A stretch of DNA of 64,000 nt from RGIG529 sp050950425 (GCA_050950425.1 JBMNHO010000002.1:248001-312000), one strand, 5' to 3'; shown: positions 45,425-53,652, counted from the stretch's first letter. Notes: a model not told the origin generated them from the sequence alone. Made by a program: numbers and translations.

Positions 45425-45454
45425 AAACGCCTGCCGGTTCTCCGGCAGGCGTTT
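45425..45454 (+). terminator. Terminator-like hairpin after the MecA gene
   Basis: A perfect 13-bp stem AAACGCCTGCCGG / CCGGCAGGCGTTT, 5 bases after the stop. No clear T-run follows. Confidence 0.7.
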
Positions 45455-45505
45455 GCGATGTGTGTAATAAGTTTGTGGCGTGTCCGCGGCATATTTGCAT
45501 CTGGT

Positions 45506-46198
45506 TTAACGGAGGTTGCCGTCAACGGAAACAGTCTCCACTTGATAAGGAATTTGGGCGCCGCTCTGCTGCAACGCCTCTGTCACGGCACGCTCCATTC
45601 CTCCGCAGCAAGGCACTTCCATCCGAACCAGCGTAACGCTCTGAATGTCGTTTGTCTGAAATATTTCTTTCAGCTTTTCCGCATAGGCCACCGGATCCAA
45701 CTTGGGACATCCGATTAGCGTGACCCGCCCTTTCATAAATCGACGGTGAAAATCCCCGTAGGCATATGCGGTACAGTCGGCGGCGATCAGCAAATGGGCG
45801 TTCTTTAGATACGGAGCGTTAACAGGAACCAGCTGAAGCTGCACAGGCCATTGTGCCAATTGGGAGGGCACTTCGCCCGGCTGCTCTTCCCCGCTCTCTT
45901 CCTTGTGGGCCATCTGGCGTGCCATCTGCCCCGGGCAGGCGTTTGCAGGCGTCATGCCCCTTTGAGCCATATGACGTGCCACCGCCTCCTCATCGTATGC
46001 CGCCGCCTCTCTGGTCTCAAACGAAATGGCGCCAGTGGGGCAAGAAGGCAAACAGTCTCCCAGACCGTCGCAATAGTCCTCCCGCAGCAAAACAGCTTTC
46101 CCGTTCACCATGCCGATGGCGCCTTCATGACAGGCATCGGCACATGCGCCGCATCCATTACATTTTTCCTGATCTATGACAATAATTCTTCGAATCAT
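45506..46198 (-). CDS. Two-cluster ferredoxin-like protein
   Basis: 230 residues from the ATG at 46198 (GGGAGGT upstream). The N-terminal ferredoxin domain has two 4Fe-4S motifs: CNGCGACADACHEGA and CDGLGDCLPSCPTGA. The C-terminal part (about 110-230) contains LLIAADCTAYAYGDFHRRFM, VTLIGCPKLDP and MEVPCCGGMERAV, with extra Cys pairs and no known active site. Proteins of this layout are common in anaerobes, and the conserved CxxCG motifs suggest metal binding. It may donate electrons, but the partner is unknown. Confidence 0.85.
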   Translation of the reverse strand: MIRRIIVIDQEKCNGCGACADACHEGAIGMVNGKAVLLREDYCDGLGDCLPSCPTGAISFETREAAAYDEEAVARHMAQRGMTPANACPGQMARQMAHKEESGEEQPGEVPSQLAQWPVQLQLVPVNAPYLKNAHLLIAADCTAYAYGDFHRRFMKGRVTLIGCPKLDPVAYAEKLKEIFQTNDIQSVTLVRMEVPCCGGMERAVTEALQQSGAQIPYQVETVSVDGNLR

Positions 46199-46288
46199 TT
46201 TATGGTACCTCCCGATATTCATTCTGTTTCTTATGATTGAATTGTATCAGGAACAACCGTTTCTGTCTGTTGGTTTTGCAACAAAGGA

Positions 46289-46660
46289 TCATGTTTTTTC
46301 CCCGCGCATTGTTTGCACCCGACAGGAACATACCTTTATTTCTCTCTCCAAAGCATCCAGAAACAGAGCCAAGCTCCGGTGTTGTTTGGGGCACAGGCTC
46401 CGGTAGCGGCCTGCCCATGTTTGTTCCCCTGCGTTCAGCGCGTATTTCTTCATTTTCTCCGGCTTGCGCCGAATGTCCGTGCGACCCAACAAAAAGTCCG
46501 CTGCTACATCAAAAAATTGCATACTTGTTCAACATTTCAATATCCGTTTAATATCCACCGGTTTCACATTTCTGAACTTTTGCCTGTACAATATCAAACT
46601 CATCCGCCAGCTTTTTCTGGTTCAACTCCCACTCCTCCCATATCAAATGAAGATTGCATT
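46289..46660 (-). pseudogene. Broken XRE-family regulator
   Basis: On the minus strand LNQKKLADEFDIVQAKVQKC is followed by ETGGY, a TAA stop, TDIEMLNKYAI and, after a frameshift, FFDVAADFLLGRTDIRR. This spells an XRE-type HTH (QKKLAxxxxIxxxxVxxxExG...PDIExLxxLAxFFxVSxDYLLGRT). A TAA where Lys is expected and one frame change destroy it. The rest of the frame adds about 45 residues without known motif. The short region upstream to 46950 may hold further decayed pieces (a frame with SEFQKAEQEWL and LEEEHLDYQKVLW broken by stops). Confidence 0.6.
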
Positions 46661-46950
46661 TAGACCACCCCCTGCATTCATTATGATTCCCCTCAGACGA
46701 AAACAGCTTTGAGTGAATTTCAAAAAGCGGAACAGGAGTGGCTTTAGCTGGAGGAGGAACACCTAGACTACCAAAAAGTACTTTGGCTTGGCTCGGGACG
46801 CTCCCACAAATAAGGGGTTTTACCATAGAAGCTTTTGATGGGGCAGGTTTTCTCATGGGTCGCTGATATCCCGGAAATACCATGGTGCCCTGTTCCCCCG
46901 AAAATGAGAAAACCAGATTGGGAAAAATCTCAACTTTTTGTCTTTTTCTG

Positions 46951-46979
46951 TTGACAAGAAAATTATTCTATGCTAGAAT
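46951..46979 (+). promoter_or_regulatory. Strong extended -10 promoter
   Basis: TTGACA (46951-46956), 17-base spacer, TAGAAT (46974-46979) preceded by TGC. It lies 33 bases ahead of the small membrane protein gene and about 230 bases ahead of tRNA-Ala. Confidence 0.75.
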
Positions 46980-47012
46980 GAATTTCGCTTCTGTAAAGAA
47001 ACGGAGCGTCTT

Positions 47013-47180
47013 GTGCCGGGGCATGGGTTGTCTGATTTTTGGCATATTGCCGGGGCGGGATTTATCCTCGTTTTTGCTTGTATTCTGCTGGCTGCTCAAA
47101 ATCATGAGGGCATCGCTCGGCTGGGAGCGCAAGCCGTCCGGCAAACCATCTCAAATGACAGGGGTAGACGGATGGCATAA
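47013..47180 (+). CDS. Small single-helix membrane protein upstream of tRNA-Ala
   Basis: A 55-residue frame from a GTG with GGAG seven bases upstream. One hydrophobic helix (IAGAGFILVFACILLAA) is followed by a polar tail with ARLGAQAVRQTISNDRGRR. It is short, but promoter, ribosome site and composition all agree. I do not recognise it. It probably shares the transcript with the tRNA. Confidence 0.5.
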   Translation: MPGHGLSDFWHIAGAGFILVFACILLAAQNHEGIARLGAQAVRQTISNDRGRRMA

Positions 47181-47205
47181 AAATTGAACAGGATTTCCAT
47201 AATCC

Positions 47206-47281
<76 letters not shown>

Positions 47282-47285
47282 TTTA

Positions 47286-47322
47286 CAAGGGTTTTGAGTG
47301 ATGCTCAAAACCCTTGTTTTTT
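47286..47322 (+). terminator. tRNA-Ala terminator
   Basis: A perfect 13-bp stem CAAGGGTTTTGAG / CTCAAAACCCTTG with a 5-base loop and six T residues. Confidence 0.92.
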
Positions 47323-47706
47323 AATTTGCCTATGTGATCAGACATGTCGAAATAGATGGATATTTATACGCATGCAAAAGAACTCAACTCTGCATTGTTG
47401 GTTAGATTTTAGATTAAGGAAACGGGACTTATCAGTGCTAAGTGAGCATAGGAACCCGCTGGATTCGTAATATTTTAACGAGCTTTTCGTTGGTATGAAA
47501 ACTATAGGAAGGACTCAGGCTGATAATCCTTCTATATAGTCATGATAAAAAGCATTGTTTTTCGACAAAGTCCTTTTCGTTGGACAGATAATGTGATATA
47601 GTATATTGGTATATCATAACAATTTGAGGGATTTAGCAAGGAGTATTGGTATGATAAAAGACTATTACAATGCCAAACCGAATCAAGCACTAATGAGCGG
47701 GCGGCT
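47323..47706. other. Gap at the start of the accessory region
   Basis: About 380 AT-rich bases. No gene with a ribosome site, RNA gene, or copy of the tRNA 3' end was seen. Confidence 0.4.
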
Positions 47707-48363
47707 GTGTTGTCTGTTTCTATGAGCATGAGAGATGAGTTTCAGAAATGGCTTGCCGACGGCAATGCGCGAAAGTATCCGCCCGAAGTCCTCTTATCTT
47801 GTTTGGATAGGGTTTCGGAATATGCCGCCCGCAAAAAAATATCAGCAGGCAGCCTTTGGGAATGCGAATACCCCAGCACCTTCAGCCCTGTCTATAACAG
47901 GCTGCTTAATGCAAAACTGCTCCGCGTCACCGACCGCAAAACGCACAAGGTGTTTATTATTGCGGGGCAGTTGTATTTGCGTTTTCTGAAAAAGAAGCCG
48001 TTTATGGGGAATGAAACGGCTGTCGCTGTTTCAGCGGGTCAAGAGGAGAAGTCGGCTCTTAAACCGATTCAAACAACAGTCAGCCCAATAAACCCTGAAG
48101 ATGTCGTCGCTTGGTTGATTACACAGCCAAACGCCAACGGCACCTTGTATTAGGAAAATGTGGTACGGCAGTATATGGGTGCACTTCGCACTGCTCCTGC
48201 AAAGCTTGATATTCCTATTGCGAAGGATACCAGAGATGTTTTTGCTTGCCAATCTCCCGATGACCTAACTGCCTATTGGGATATTCTTAAAGCTGCGCCA
48301 AATTATAAGTTAGTGAACAGTGCTACCTCGGGTATGTTTTCTGCTGGTATGAGTTGTCTGTAA
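47707..48363 (+). pseudogene. Unknown accessory protein, interrupted by an amber stop
   Basis: The frame RDEFQKWLADGNARKYPPEV through INPEDVVAWLITQPNANGTLY meets TAG at 48151-48153, then continues in the same frame as ENVVRQYMGALRTAPAKLDI and SPDDLTAYWDILKAAPNYK before a second stop. The continuity of protein-like sequence across TAG shows one original gene truncated by a nonsense change. Its 3' part (NSATSGMFSAGM) is then replaced by a cysteine desulfurase end. It resembles N-terminal regions of large accessory proteins that I cannot name. Any ATG lacks a good ribosome site. Confidence 0.5.
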
Positions 48364-48524
48364 ACGAGAAACCTTCACATGTCTTGCTTGCTTTAGATCT
48401 ATCGGAACTACAAGCAAAATCATCAATACGGATCTCATTTGGGCGCTATAATAAGCATGAAGAAGTAAGTGTGATCGTATCCGCTATAATATCTGCTTAT
48501 AAGAAAATCATGGAAGTTCAATAA
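48360..48524 (+). pseudogene. 3' fragment of a cysteine desulfurase
   Basis: About 54 residues matching the C-terminus of the IscS/NifS/DndA family: VNEKPSHVLLALDLSELQAK, then SSIRISFGRYNKHEEV and IISAYKKIMEVQ. The PLP-binding Lys and the active-site Cys loop are absent. It abuts the interrupted unknown gene, so a deletion has joined two former genes. Desulfurases of this type supply sulfur for, among others, DNA phosphorothioation islands, but no such partner is in the window. Confidence 0.65.
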
Positions 48525-48632
48525 TCCACAGATAGTAACCCACTTTCAGCCTTCTATTTTACCGATAATACTTTAACGTATCATCTGCAGCTCTTCTATA
48601 ATTAGGTTATGAAGATGGTAAGGAGGAACACT

Positions 48633-49613
48633 ATGCCCAGCTCCCCTAACCAAAAAATGAAGCTCCTGTATGTAATGAAAATCCTGCTGGAGCGAACAGA
48701 CGCGGATAACATGTTGACAATGCAGGAACTGATCGCGGCCTTGTCTGAATACGGCATCAAGGCAGAGCGCAAGTCCCTTTATTCCGACATGGAGCTGCTG
48801 CGTCACTTCGGTCTTGACATTGAATCGCGCAAATCCAAAAGCGTTGGATACTACATAGATGCCCGTGATTTTGAGCTGCCGGAGCTCAAGCTTTTGGTAG
48901 ATGCCGTTCAAAGTTCACGCTTCATTACACCGAAAAAGAGTACGGAGCTGATCAAAAAGCTCTCGGCCTTGGCCAGCCAACCTCAAGCAAAGCGATTAAA
49001 GCGTCAGGTCATTGTTGCCGATCGCCCAAAGCCCGTGAACGAGAGTATTTATTACAACATTGATGCCATTCATGCCGCCATCAATCAGGGCTGTAAAATC
49101 AACTTTCAATATTTCGACTACAACATTGACAAAAAGCGTGTTTACCGGAAAAACGGCGAGATATATTGCTACACACCGATGGCTCTGTGCTGGAATGATG
49201 ATAAATATTATCTCATCTGCTACACGCCCAAATATGAGGACTTCACCCACTACCGAGTGGATCGCATGAGCAAAGTCGAAGTCTGTGATGAAAAAGCGGA
49301 CAAGCCTGATAAAGAGTATTTTAATCTGGCTCAGCACACCAAACGTTTCTTTGGCATGTTCACCGGTGAACTAGTTGCCGCTACACTCTGGTTTGACAAC
49401 AGCCTTGTTAACCCAGTGCTGGATAGATTCGGCAGCGACGCAGTACTCCGAAAAAGGGAGGATGGGTTTGAGATTCATGCTGAGGTCTCCGACAGCCCTG
49501 TGTTTCTAAGCTGGGTATTCCAGTTTGGAAACAAAGCCGAAATTCTTAAGCCTGAGTCTCTGCGCCAGTCCATGGCGAAGCTGATCTCACAGCATGCAGA
49601 AAAGTATATATAA
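48633..49613 (+). CDS. WYL-domain transcriptional regulator
   Basis: 326 residues from the ATG at 48633 (AAGGAGG upstream). An N-terminal winged helix (MKLLYVMKILLERTDADNML, then LSEYGIKAERKSLYSDMELL) is followed by a WYL domain with CWNDDKYYLICY and THYRVDRMSKVEV. A C-terminal WCX-like part ends SWVFQFGNKAEILKPESLR. WYL proteins bind nucleic-acid ligands and repress or activate mobile or defence loci. Here it lies immediately before a HIRAN protein, as is common in Clostridia accessory DNA. Confidence 0.88.
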   Translation: MPSSPNQKMKLLYVMKILLERTDADNMLTMQELIAALSEYGIKAERKSLYSDMELLRHFGLDIESRKSKSVGYYIDARDFELPELKLLVDAVQSSRFITPKKSTELIKKLSALASQPQAKRLKRQVIVADRPKPVNESIYYNIDAIHAAINQGCKINFQYFDYNIDKKRVYRKNGEIYCYTPMALCWNDDKYYLICYTPKYEDFTHYRVDRMSKVEVCDEKADKPDKEYFNLAQHTKRFFGMFTGELVAATLWFDNSLVNPVLDRFGSDAVLRKREDGFEIHAEVSDSPVFLSWVFQFGNKAEILKPESLRQSMAKLISQHAEKYI

Positions 49614-49675
49614 ATCATAGTCCGTACTTTTGGACACCTTATTTGCTATACTGAGTATACAGGGAGGTGTTCTTC

Positions 49676-50080
49676 ATGTTTGAGAACGAATTTTACATCA
49701 CAGTCACGGGGCTCAGTTTTTACTATGACATGAAGCCTTTCAAAATCGGCTCGCTTCTAACATTGAGGAAGGAGCCGGACAACATCCATGATGACGAGGC
49801 GATCGAGGTTCTTGCCCCACTGTTGGGGCGGGTCGGCTATGTGGCAAACAGTCCTCGCACCACCGCTGGCGGCACCATGAGTGCTGGGCGTATCTATGAC
49901 GAGCTTCCCGGCGAGTGTGCCGCCGTGGTGCGATTTATGACGCAAACCAAAGTGATTGCACACGTCCTGCCGGACAAGAAGCTAAGCGTTAAAATAGATG
50001 TTACCCTTGAAGACCAAGACAACGCCGGCTCTTTTGGTTTTGTGTTCCGCCGACTCAATTACAGATCCGGTCTAGACTGA
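49676..50080 (+). CDS. HIRAN-domain protein
   Basis: 134 residues from the ATG at 49676 (CAGGGAGG upstream). FYITVTGLSFYYDMKPFKIG, then LRKEPDNIHDDEAIEVL and GRVGYVANSPRTT match a HIRAN domain, which binds 3' DNA ends in some helicases and is fused or stand-alone in bacteria. Here it is stand-alone. It is 62 bases downstream of the WYL regulator on the same strand. A role in DNA processing or defence is inferred only from the family. Confidence 0.75.
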   Translation: MFENEFYITVTGLSFYYDMKPFKIGSLLTLRKEPDNIHDDEAIEVLAPLLGRVGYVANSPRTTAGGTMSAGRIYDELPGECAAVVRFMTQTKVIAHVLPDKKLSVKIDVTLEDQDNAGSFGFVFRRLNYRSGLD

Positions 50081-50124
50081 TATCGTTTAAGAAAGGACAT
50101 CACAATGATTCGAACCGCTTATCC

Positions 50125-50189
50125 CGACAAGATAGGCGGCCTGTAGGGAGCCCCTTCCCCGACACTCTCTGCAGGCTGCCCGATTGTCG
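50125..50189 (+). ncRNA. Long imperfect hairpin upstream of a small protein gene
   Basis: CGACAA (50125-50130) pairs with TTGTCG (50184-50189), and GGCGGCCTGTAGGGA (50135-50149) with TCTCTGCAGGCTGCC (50166-50180), using a few G-U pairs. It lies in the leader of the small protein gene that follows. A short frame (ATG 50105, ending at TAG 50144) reads MIRTAYPDKIGGL into the stem and is in frame with the next gene. It could be a regulatory RNA or an attenuator with leader peptide. Confidence 0.35.
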
Positions 50190-50203
50190 AGGAGCTGATA
50201 CCA

Positions 50204-50470
50204 TTGAACAGAGATCGTGCTTACTATCGAAAGCAGCGCAAACGGATTATCCGCAATCAGTCACGCTTGCTCAAGCGTCTGGGTGGCGGTGATTTGTATG
50301 AAGGATGGACAAGAGGCTATCACGGCAGATTGGCTAAGGGAAAAATCCACTGCTCTTGTTGGATGTGCCGTACCAAGTCATATGACTATCCATCCCAAAG
50401 GGATGCGAGACGAATACTGGATGCCAAACAGCAAGCGGAAGAATATTGGAATTTGGAAATGGAGGCTTAA
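50204..50470 (+). CDS. Small basic Cys-containing protein
   Basis: 88 residues from a TTG with GAGGAG upstream. Very basic at the start (YYRKQRKRIIRNQSRLLKRL), then KGKIHCSCWMCRTKSYDYPS, which offers C-x-C-x2-C as a possible metal or RNA site. Conserved small proteins of this kind occur in Clostridia accessory DNA, to my recollection. It could bind nucleic acid. Followed by a second small gene one base after its stop. Confidence 0.65.
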   Translation: MNRDRAYYRKQRKRIIRNQSRLLKRLGGGDLYEGWTRGYHGRLAKGKIHCSCWMCRTKSYDYPSQRDARRILDAKQQAEEYWNLEMEA

Positions 50471-50471
50471 C

Positions 50472-50603
50472 ATGAAGGGGCTATTTAGAGATTTGTTCGA
50501 TTTCAATAGCGACGGAGAGCTTGACAGATTCGAGCGGACGGCGGAGTGCGTGTTTCTGGGCGAGCTGTTTTCTGACGATGACGAGAATGAGGATGATATC
50601 TAA
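50472..50603 (+). CDS. Small acidic protein with EF-hand-like loop
   Basis: 43 residues. DFNSDGELDRFE fits the Ca2+-binding loop of EF-hand/dockerin type (D-x-N-x-D-G-x-L-D-x-x-E), and the C-terminus is acidic (FSDDDENEDDI). GGAGG lies six bases before the ATG. It immediately follows the basic Cys protein and is likely co-transcribed; their opposite charges could allow interaction, but that is speculation. Confidence 0.6.
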   Translation: MKGLFRDLFDFNSDGELDRFERTAECVFLGELFSDDDENEDDI

Positions 50604-50725
50604 GCCTGTACACTCAAATGCTGAACCCAGGCAAGAGAAAGATATATTCCTTTTTTGCATTCAAAGACAGTCCATAGGGAAACCCACATGAGATGACCAG
50701 CATCCTATGTGGGTTTCGTTTATGA

Positions 50726-51415
50726 CTATTCAGTTTTAGCCTCTGGTGGAGCATCCGGCGGATGGTCCATCAACAACTGAAACACCTGCTTGCTGGTTTC
50801 ATTGTCCCGATAGGTCAGGCTATAGAGTAAAACCTCTGCCGCACTCTGCATGAAAACATGCGCGGCATCGGTGATTTGAAAGCTGGCTCGGATGCTCTCC
50901 CCTAACTGCTCCAGTGGATCGAAATCACCCAAGAGTGTACCAATATCCCGGTAAAGGTCCCGCAAGCGAACGATGTCCATTTTGGCCACCGGCGGCCGTG
51001 CCCTATATATGTAGTCCGACAGTTGATGCGTGGGCACATGCGCCGCCAGCATGACATAGTAGATGTGCTGTCGGGTTAACTCCTCCTGATAAGATAGCGG
51101 GTGGGCATCAATGTATTCCTTCACCTGCGGATAGAGCGGATTTTTCCGTCCCCTCACCCCCTCCCCCGCCATAACGAAACGGATGGCATTCCAGTGTACT
51201 GTCGCCGCATCGTTGCCGGCATCGGCGGCATCCATGGCTTTGGTGTGCGCAATCCCTTCGAATACAAATGCCAGATAATTGTCCAGAAGATAGCCCTTGC
51301 CATCCAGCTTCTCCCGAATCTTCTGCGCCAGAGGAAGCCAGCCGTCCGTGTTGGGCTGAAGCCGCAAAGGATCATTCGTAGCAAGGAAGTCTTCATAATT
51401 TTTGTTTAGATTCAA
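50726..51415 (-). CDS. Hypothetical soluble protein
   Basis: About 229 residues. No signal peptide or membrane helix. It reads LNLNKNYEDFLATNDPLRL, YLLDNYLAFVFEGIAHTKAM and LLYSLTYRDNETSKQVFQLL. The composition is protein-like and helical and I do not recognise the family. The start is uncertain: the TTG at 51415 follows GGTTGGTGG, and longer frames have no better site. An inverted repeat (ACCAAC...GTTGGT, about 51423-51446) lies across the start region and may be its operator. Confidence 0.6.
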   Translation of the reverse strand: MNLNKNYEDFLATNDPLRLQPNTDGWLPLAQKIREKLDGKGYLLDNYLAFVFEGIAHTKAMDAADAGNDAATVHWNAIRFVMAGEGVRGRKNPLYPQVKEYIDAHPLSYQEELTRQHIYYVMLAAHVPTHQLSDYIYRARPPVAKMDIVRLRDLYRDIGTLLGDFDPLEQLGESIRASFQITDAAHVFMQSAAEVLLYSLTYRDNETSKQVFQLLMDHPPDAPPEAKTE

Positions 51416-51511
51416 GCTTACCACCAACCTTTCAACCCGTGTTGGTAGTAAAGCTTGGGATAGCAAAAAAGTCAAGTATTGTTTGGAAAAACAAAAGAAA
51501 TATCAAACGCA

Positions 51512-51545
51512 CCGAATGTCGTCCGTGAAAACGGGCGGCATTTTT
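51512..51545 (+). terminator. Rightward terminator-like hairpin
   Basis: TGTCGTCCGT (starting about 51517) pairs with ACGGGCGGCA around a GAAA loop (one G-U), followed by TTTTT. No gene is read rightward into it. Confidence 0.5.
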
Positions 51546-51583
51546 GCATTCTTTTTTATCAAATCAAAAATTTATCCGTCCAA

Positions 51584-51616
51584 CCCCCTCCTGAAATCGG
51601 ATTAATAGTAAGGGGG
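51584..51616. repeat. Hairpin direct repeat, copy 1
   Basis: CCCCCTCC...GGGGG closes a stem around GAAATCGGATTAATAGTA. Copy 2 at 51651-51680 shares GAAA-CGGATTA-TAGTA and the same closing stem. A weaker third form lies near 51440 (AACCCGTGTTGGTAGTAAAG). Confidence 0.55.
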
Positions 51617-51650
51617 AAAATATTGTTTTGAAAATAATTCCACTCAATCA

Positions 51651-51680
51651 CCCTCCGAAACCGGATTAGTAGTAGAGGGC
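51651..51680. repeat. Hairpin direct repeat, copy 2
   Basis: CCCTCC...GAGGG closes a stem around GAAACCGGATTAGTAGTA, 67 bases after copy 1. Compensated differences at the closing stem (CCCC/GGGG versus CCCTC/GAGGG) suggest a conserved structure rather than conserved sequence only. Confidence 0.55.
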
Positions 51681-51763
51681 ATTTTTGTGTTCGTCAAGCA
51701 AAAATCTTAGCAAAAGGTCCCCTAAAAGGTTAGCACCTTGGAGCACCTAATAGATTGTTTGTT

Positions 51764-51872
51764 CATCCAGCGTTGGAGATCCAACACTTCCCTTTTGGGG
51801 GCCAAACAGGTCGGGACCCAACGCTCATATTTTGGAGCGCTTTTCCAGTGGGAGCGCTGGCGTTGCATGGAT
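51764..51872 (+). other. Structured leader region before the HxS-repeat gene
   Basis: AGCGTTGG near 51765 pairs with CCAACGCT near 51818, and GAGCGCT with AGCGCT slightly downstream. Several nested pairings exist within about 110 bases that end 75 bases before the ATG. An untranslated leader or small RNA is possible. Confidence 0.3.
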
Positions 51873-51947
51873 TGGGTACCTCGGCATCAAAATATTACAT
51901 GACCGCATGGGAAAACGGTCCATGTACAAAAGTAACGGAGTGATAAT

Positions 51948-52535
51948 ATGGAAAATTCATTATTTCCGCAGATAGCACGTTCAATAAATGATTTTATAGA
52001 AGACCAAGAAGGTAACATTCCACGTGGGAAATTACTTTCCATCGGAACGATGTTGGTTTTGTTTAGCACAATATTTTCCATTGATGCTTATGCTGCGCAT
52101 CGTTCGCATGGTTCACACCGTTCACACAGTTCCCATTCGTCATCTTCTTATCATCGTAGCCATTCTAGCCACACTTCGCATACGAGCGCTTCACATTCTA
52201 ATTATCACGGTTCACACAGTAGTCATAGTTCGCATACTTCCCATTCAAATACCGCAATGCATTCCAACTCCAATTACAGCGCCGCTGGTGACTCTTTGAC
52301 CCCTGCAGCACCCAGAGCAAATACTATCACAGGAATTGGAGGCAGTGCCGCAAGTACACCAGCTGTTGAGTATCCAACGGTTTCCACGGATATTGCATTA
52401 CCTGAATCAACACCCGTTATTGATGCAGTACCCGCGATTGCAGTACCACTCGATACACCCACAATCTCTGTTGACCCAAATACTAATATAAAAACACCGC
52501 CAGATTCACCTGTTGTGATTAAAAAAACTGAGTAG
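51948..52535 (+). CDS. His-Xaa-Ser repeat (HxsA-like) secreted protein
   Basis: 195 residues. An N-terminal stretch FIEDQEGNIPRGKLLSIGTM is followed by a hydrophobic signal (LVLFSTIFSIDAYA) and then some 15 His-x-Ser units (HRSHGSHRSHSSHSS...), residues about 51-105. The remainder is Thr/Pro/Ala/Ser-rich (STPAVEYPTVSTDIALPEST) without known domains. HxsA proteins are substrates of a radical-SAM pair HxsB/HxsC. None of the Hxs maturation genes is in the window. GGAG sits about ten bases before the ATG. Export and modification of the His repeats are inferred. Confidence 0.78.
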   Translation: MENSLFPQIARSINDFIEDQEGNIPRGKLLSIGTMLVLFSTIFSIDAYAAHRSHGSHRSHSSHSSSSYHRSHSSHTSHTSASHSNYHGSHSSHSSHTSHSNTAMHSNSNYSAAGDSLTPAAPRANTITGIGGSAASTPAVEYPTVSTDIALPESTPVIDAVPAIAVPLDTPTISVDPNTNIKTPPDSPVVIKKTE

Positions 52536-52948
52536 AATGTACCACTGATTTTTGAGTAGTTGTTTACGGATAAGCGATAATGGCTGTTGTGAGTGATATG
52601 ATGAAACTTGCCTCTTATCCTTTACACGTATCAATTTTGCGTTTTACTGTGTCAGATTAGCACCTGGAACATGCTGTATGCAACCGTGGTTGCATACAAA
52701 AACACGGACTGGCTCAAAATGCAATCAAAACCTGTGGAGGGCTAGTCTGTGGTATAATATTGCAACTTAGCTCTATTGCCAAATCATGAACCATCTATTG
52801 ATAAAAGAAATTTTATCAATAGATGGTTTTTGTTTTGCCCGAAAGTCCAGTATTACTGGGGCTTTTGCAGCTTCTGGATTCTCAGACTATATCAATAGTT
52901 GGTTAGAGCCAGAGGGCGGCCACACTGCTTACATACCGGCGTGGCCTT
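52536..52948. other. Gap with two strong hairpins
   Basis: GTATGCAACC / GGTTGCATAC at 52676-52697 is a near-loopless palindrome (possible operator). A perfect 18-bp hairpin at 52789-52828 is followed by TTTGTTTT and is a strong rightward terminator. A -10-like TATAAT lies at about 52754. No gene with a ribosome site was seen. Confidence 0.6.
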
Positions 52949-53089
52949 TCAAGCATCTTTGGCGAGCCGCGCTTGGCGGCAGTAAGTCTTTAATGTGTTC
53001 TCCGAAATCGAGATTGTCTGCGCAATCTTCGCATAAGTACAGCCTTGTCTCCGTATTTCGGCAATCCTGTCCTTATGTTCACTCGTCAT
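52949..53089 (-). CDS. Short HTH protein (recombinase-associated type)
   Basis: 46 residues: MTSEHKDRIAEIRRQGCTYA, then KIAQTISISENTLKTYCRQA. This is a helix-turn-helix of the kind found as a small companion of serine recombinases or at the end of recombinase genes (GxxYxxIAxxLxISxNTVKxYC). GGAGG lies eight bases before the ATG. Usually a zinc-binding tail follows; here the protein ends at RLAKDA, so it may be truncated. Confidence 0.6.
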   Translation of the reverse strand: MTSEHKDRIAEIRRQGCTYAKIAQTISISENTLKTYCRQARLAKDA

Positions 53090-53269
53090 AGGCTTGTCCT
53101 CCGTTCTGAGGAAACCATCCTCAAAACTCGCTGGACATCAACAGGCCGTTTTGACGAGAAAAAGGGCAAAAAATGTGGCCACCGGAAGTATTAAACCCCA
53201 ATGGCCATAACCATAAGAGCATAGCGGCCCAAACGATAGCATATATGTCCGATCGGCTGTAATAAGCTC

Positions 53270-53298
53270 TTGACCTAGCGTCCAACTGGTCGTATAAT
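53270..53298 (+). promoter_or_regulatory. Promoter of the XRE regulator
   Basis: TTGACC (53270-53275), 17 bases, TATAAT (53293-53298), 30 bases before the ATG. Confidence 0.75.
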
Positions 53299-53328
53299 AA
53301 GCACAACAGTTTTCTGGAGGAAATACAA

Positions 53329-53652
53329 ATGGCTATTCAGGTTATGCGTGTAGAGGAAAGATGGATACTCAAGGACTACCGCGATAAGCTCGGCATGACC
53401 CAGCAGCAGGTCGCAGACAAAGCAAGGATTCAGCTTCGCCAATATCAGCGATATGAGTCTGGCGAACGAAATCTATCCTCGTCCTCATTCAATGTTGCCT
53501 GCAGGGTGATTGAAGCTCTCGGGCTTGACCCGACTAGATATCACCACGGCGACTACGTGTTTGGCGATGGAGTAGCGTTTTCTTGGGAGGGCTTGCATCG
53601 CGCCTCGGATGGCGTATCGCGGCCTGACATCAAAGTCAGGGGTGATGAATAA
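53329..53652 (+). CDS. XRE-family transcriptional regulator
   Basis: 107 residues with ribosome site GGAGG. The HTH (about 14-70) reads LKDYRDKLGMTQQQVADKAR, then RQYQRYESGERNLSSSS. The C-terminal tail of about 35 residues is polar (YHHGDYVFGDGVAFSWEG). Small regulators like this control phage or conjugative-element genes. It has its own strong promoter. A weak hairpin after the stop (AAATCC...GGATTT) may end the transcript. Confidence 0.85.
   Translation: MAIQVMRVEERWILKDYRDKLGMTQQQVADKARIQLRQYQRYESGERNLSSSSFNVACRVIEALGLDPTRYHHGDYVFGDGVAFSWEGLHRASDGVSRPDIKVRGDE

Noticed and set aside
47130..47160. tRNA-like D-arm sequence upstream of tRNA-Ala
   Set aside because: Only about 11 bases match the real tRNA; no anticodon or T arm follows, and it lies inside the small membrane protein frame.
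46882..47187. Plus-strand frame of 101 codons over the tRNA leader
   Set aside because: It starts before the promoter. The shorter GTG frame at 47013 has a ribosome site and better composition.
51423..51680. CRISPR array
   Set aside because: At most three unequal hairpin repeats, no regular spacers, no cas genes.
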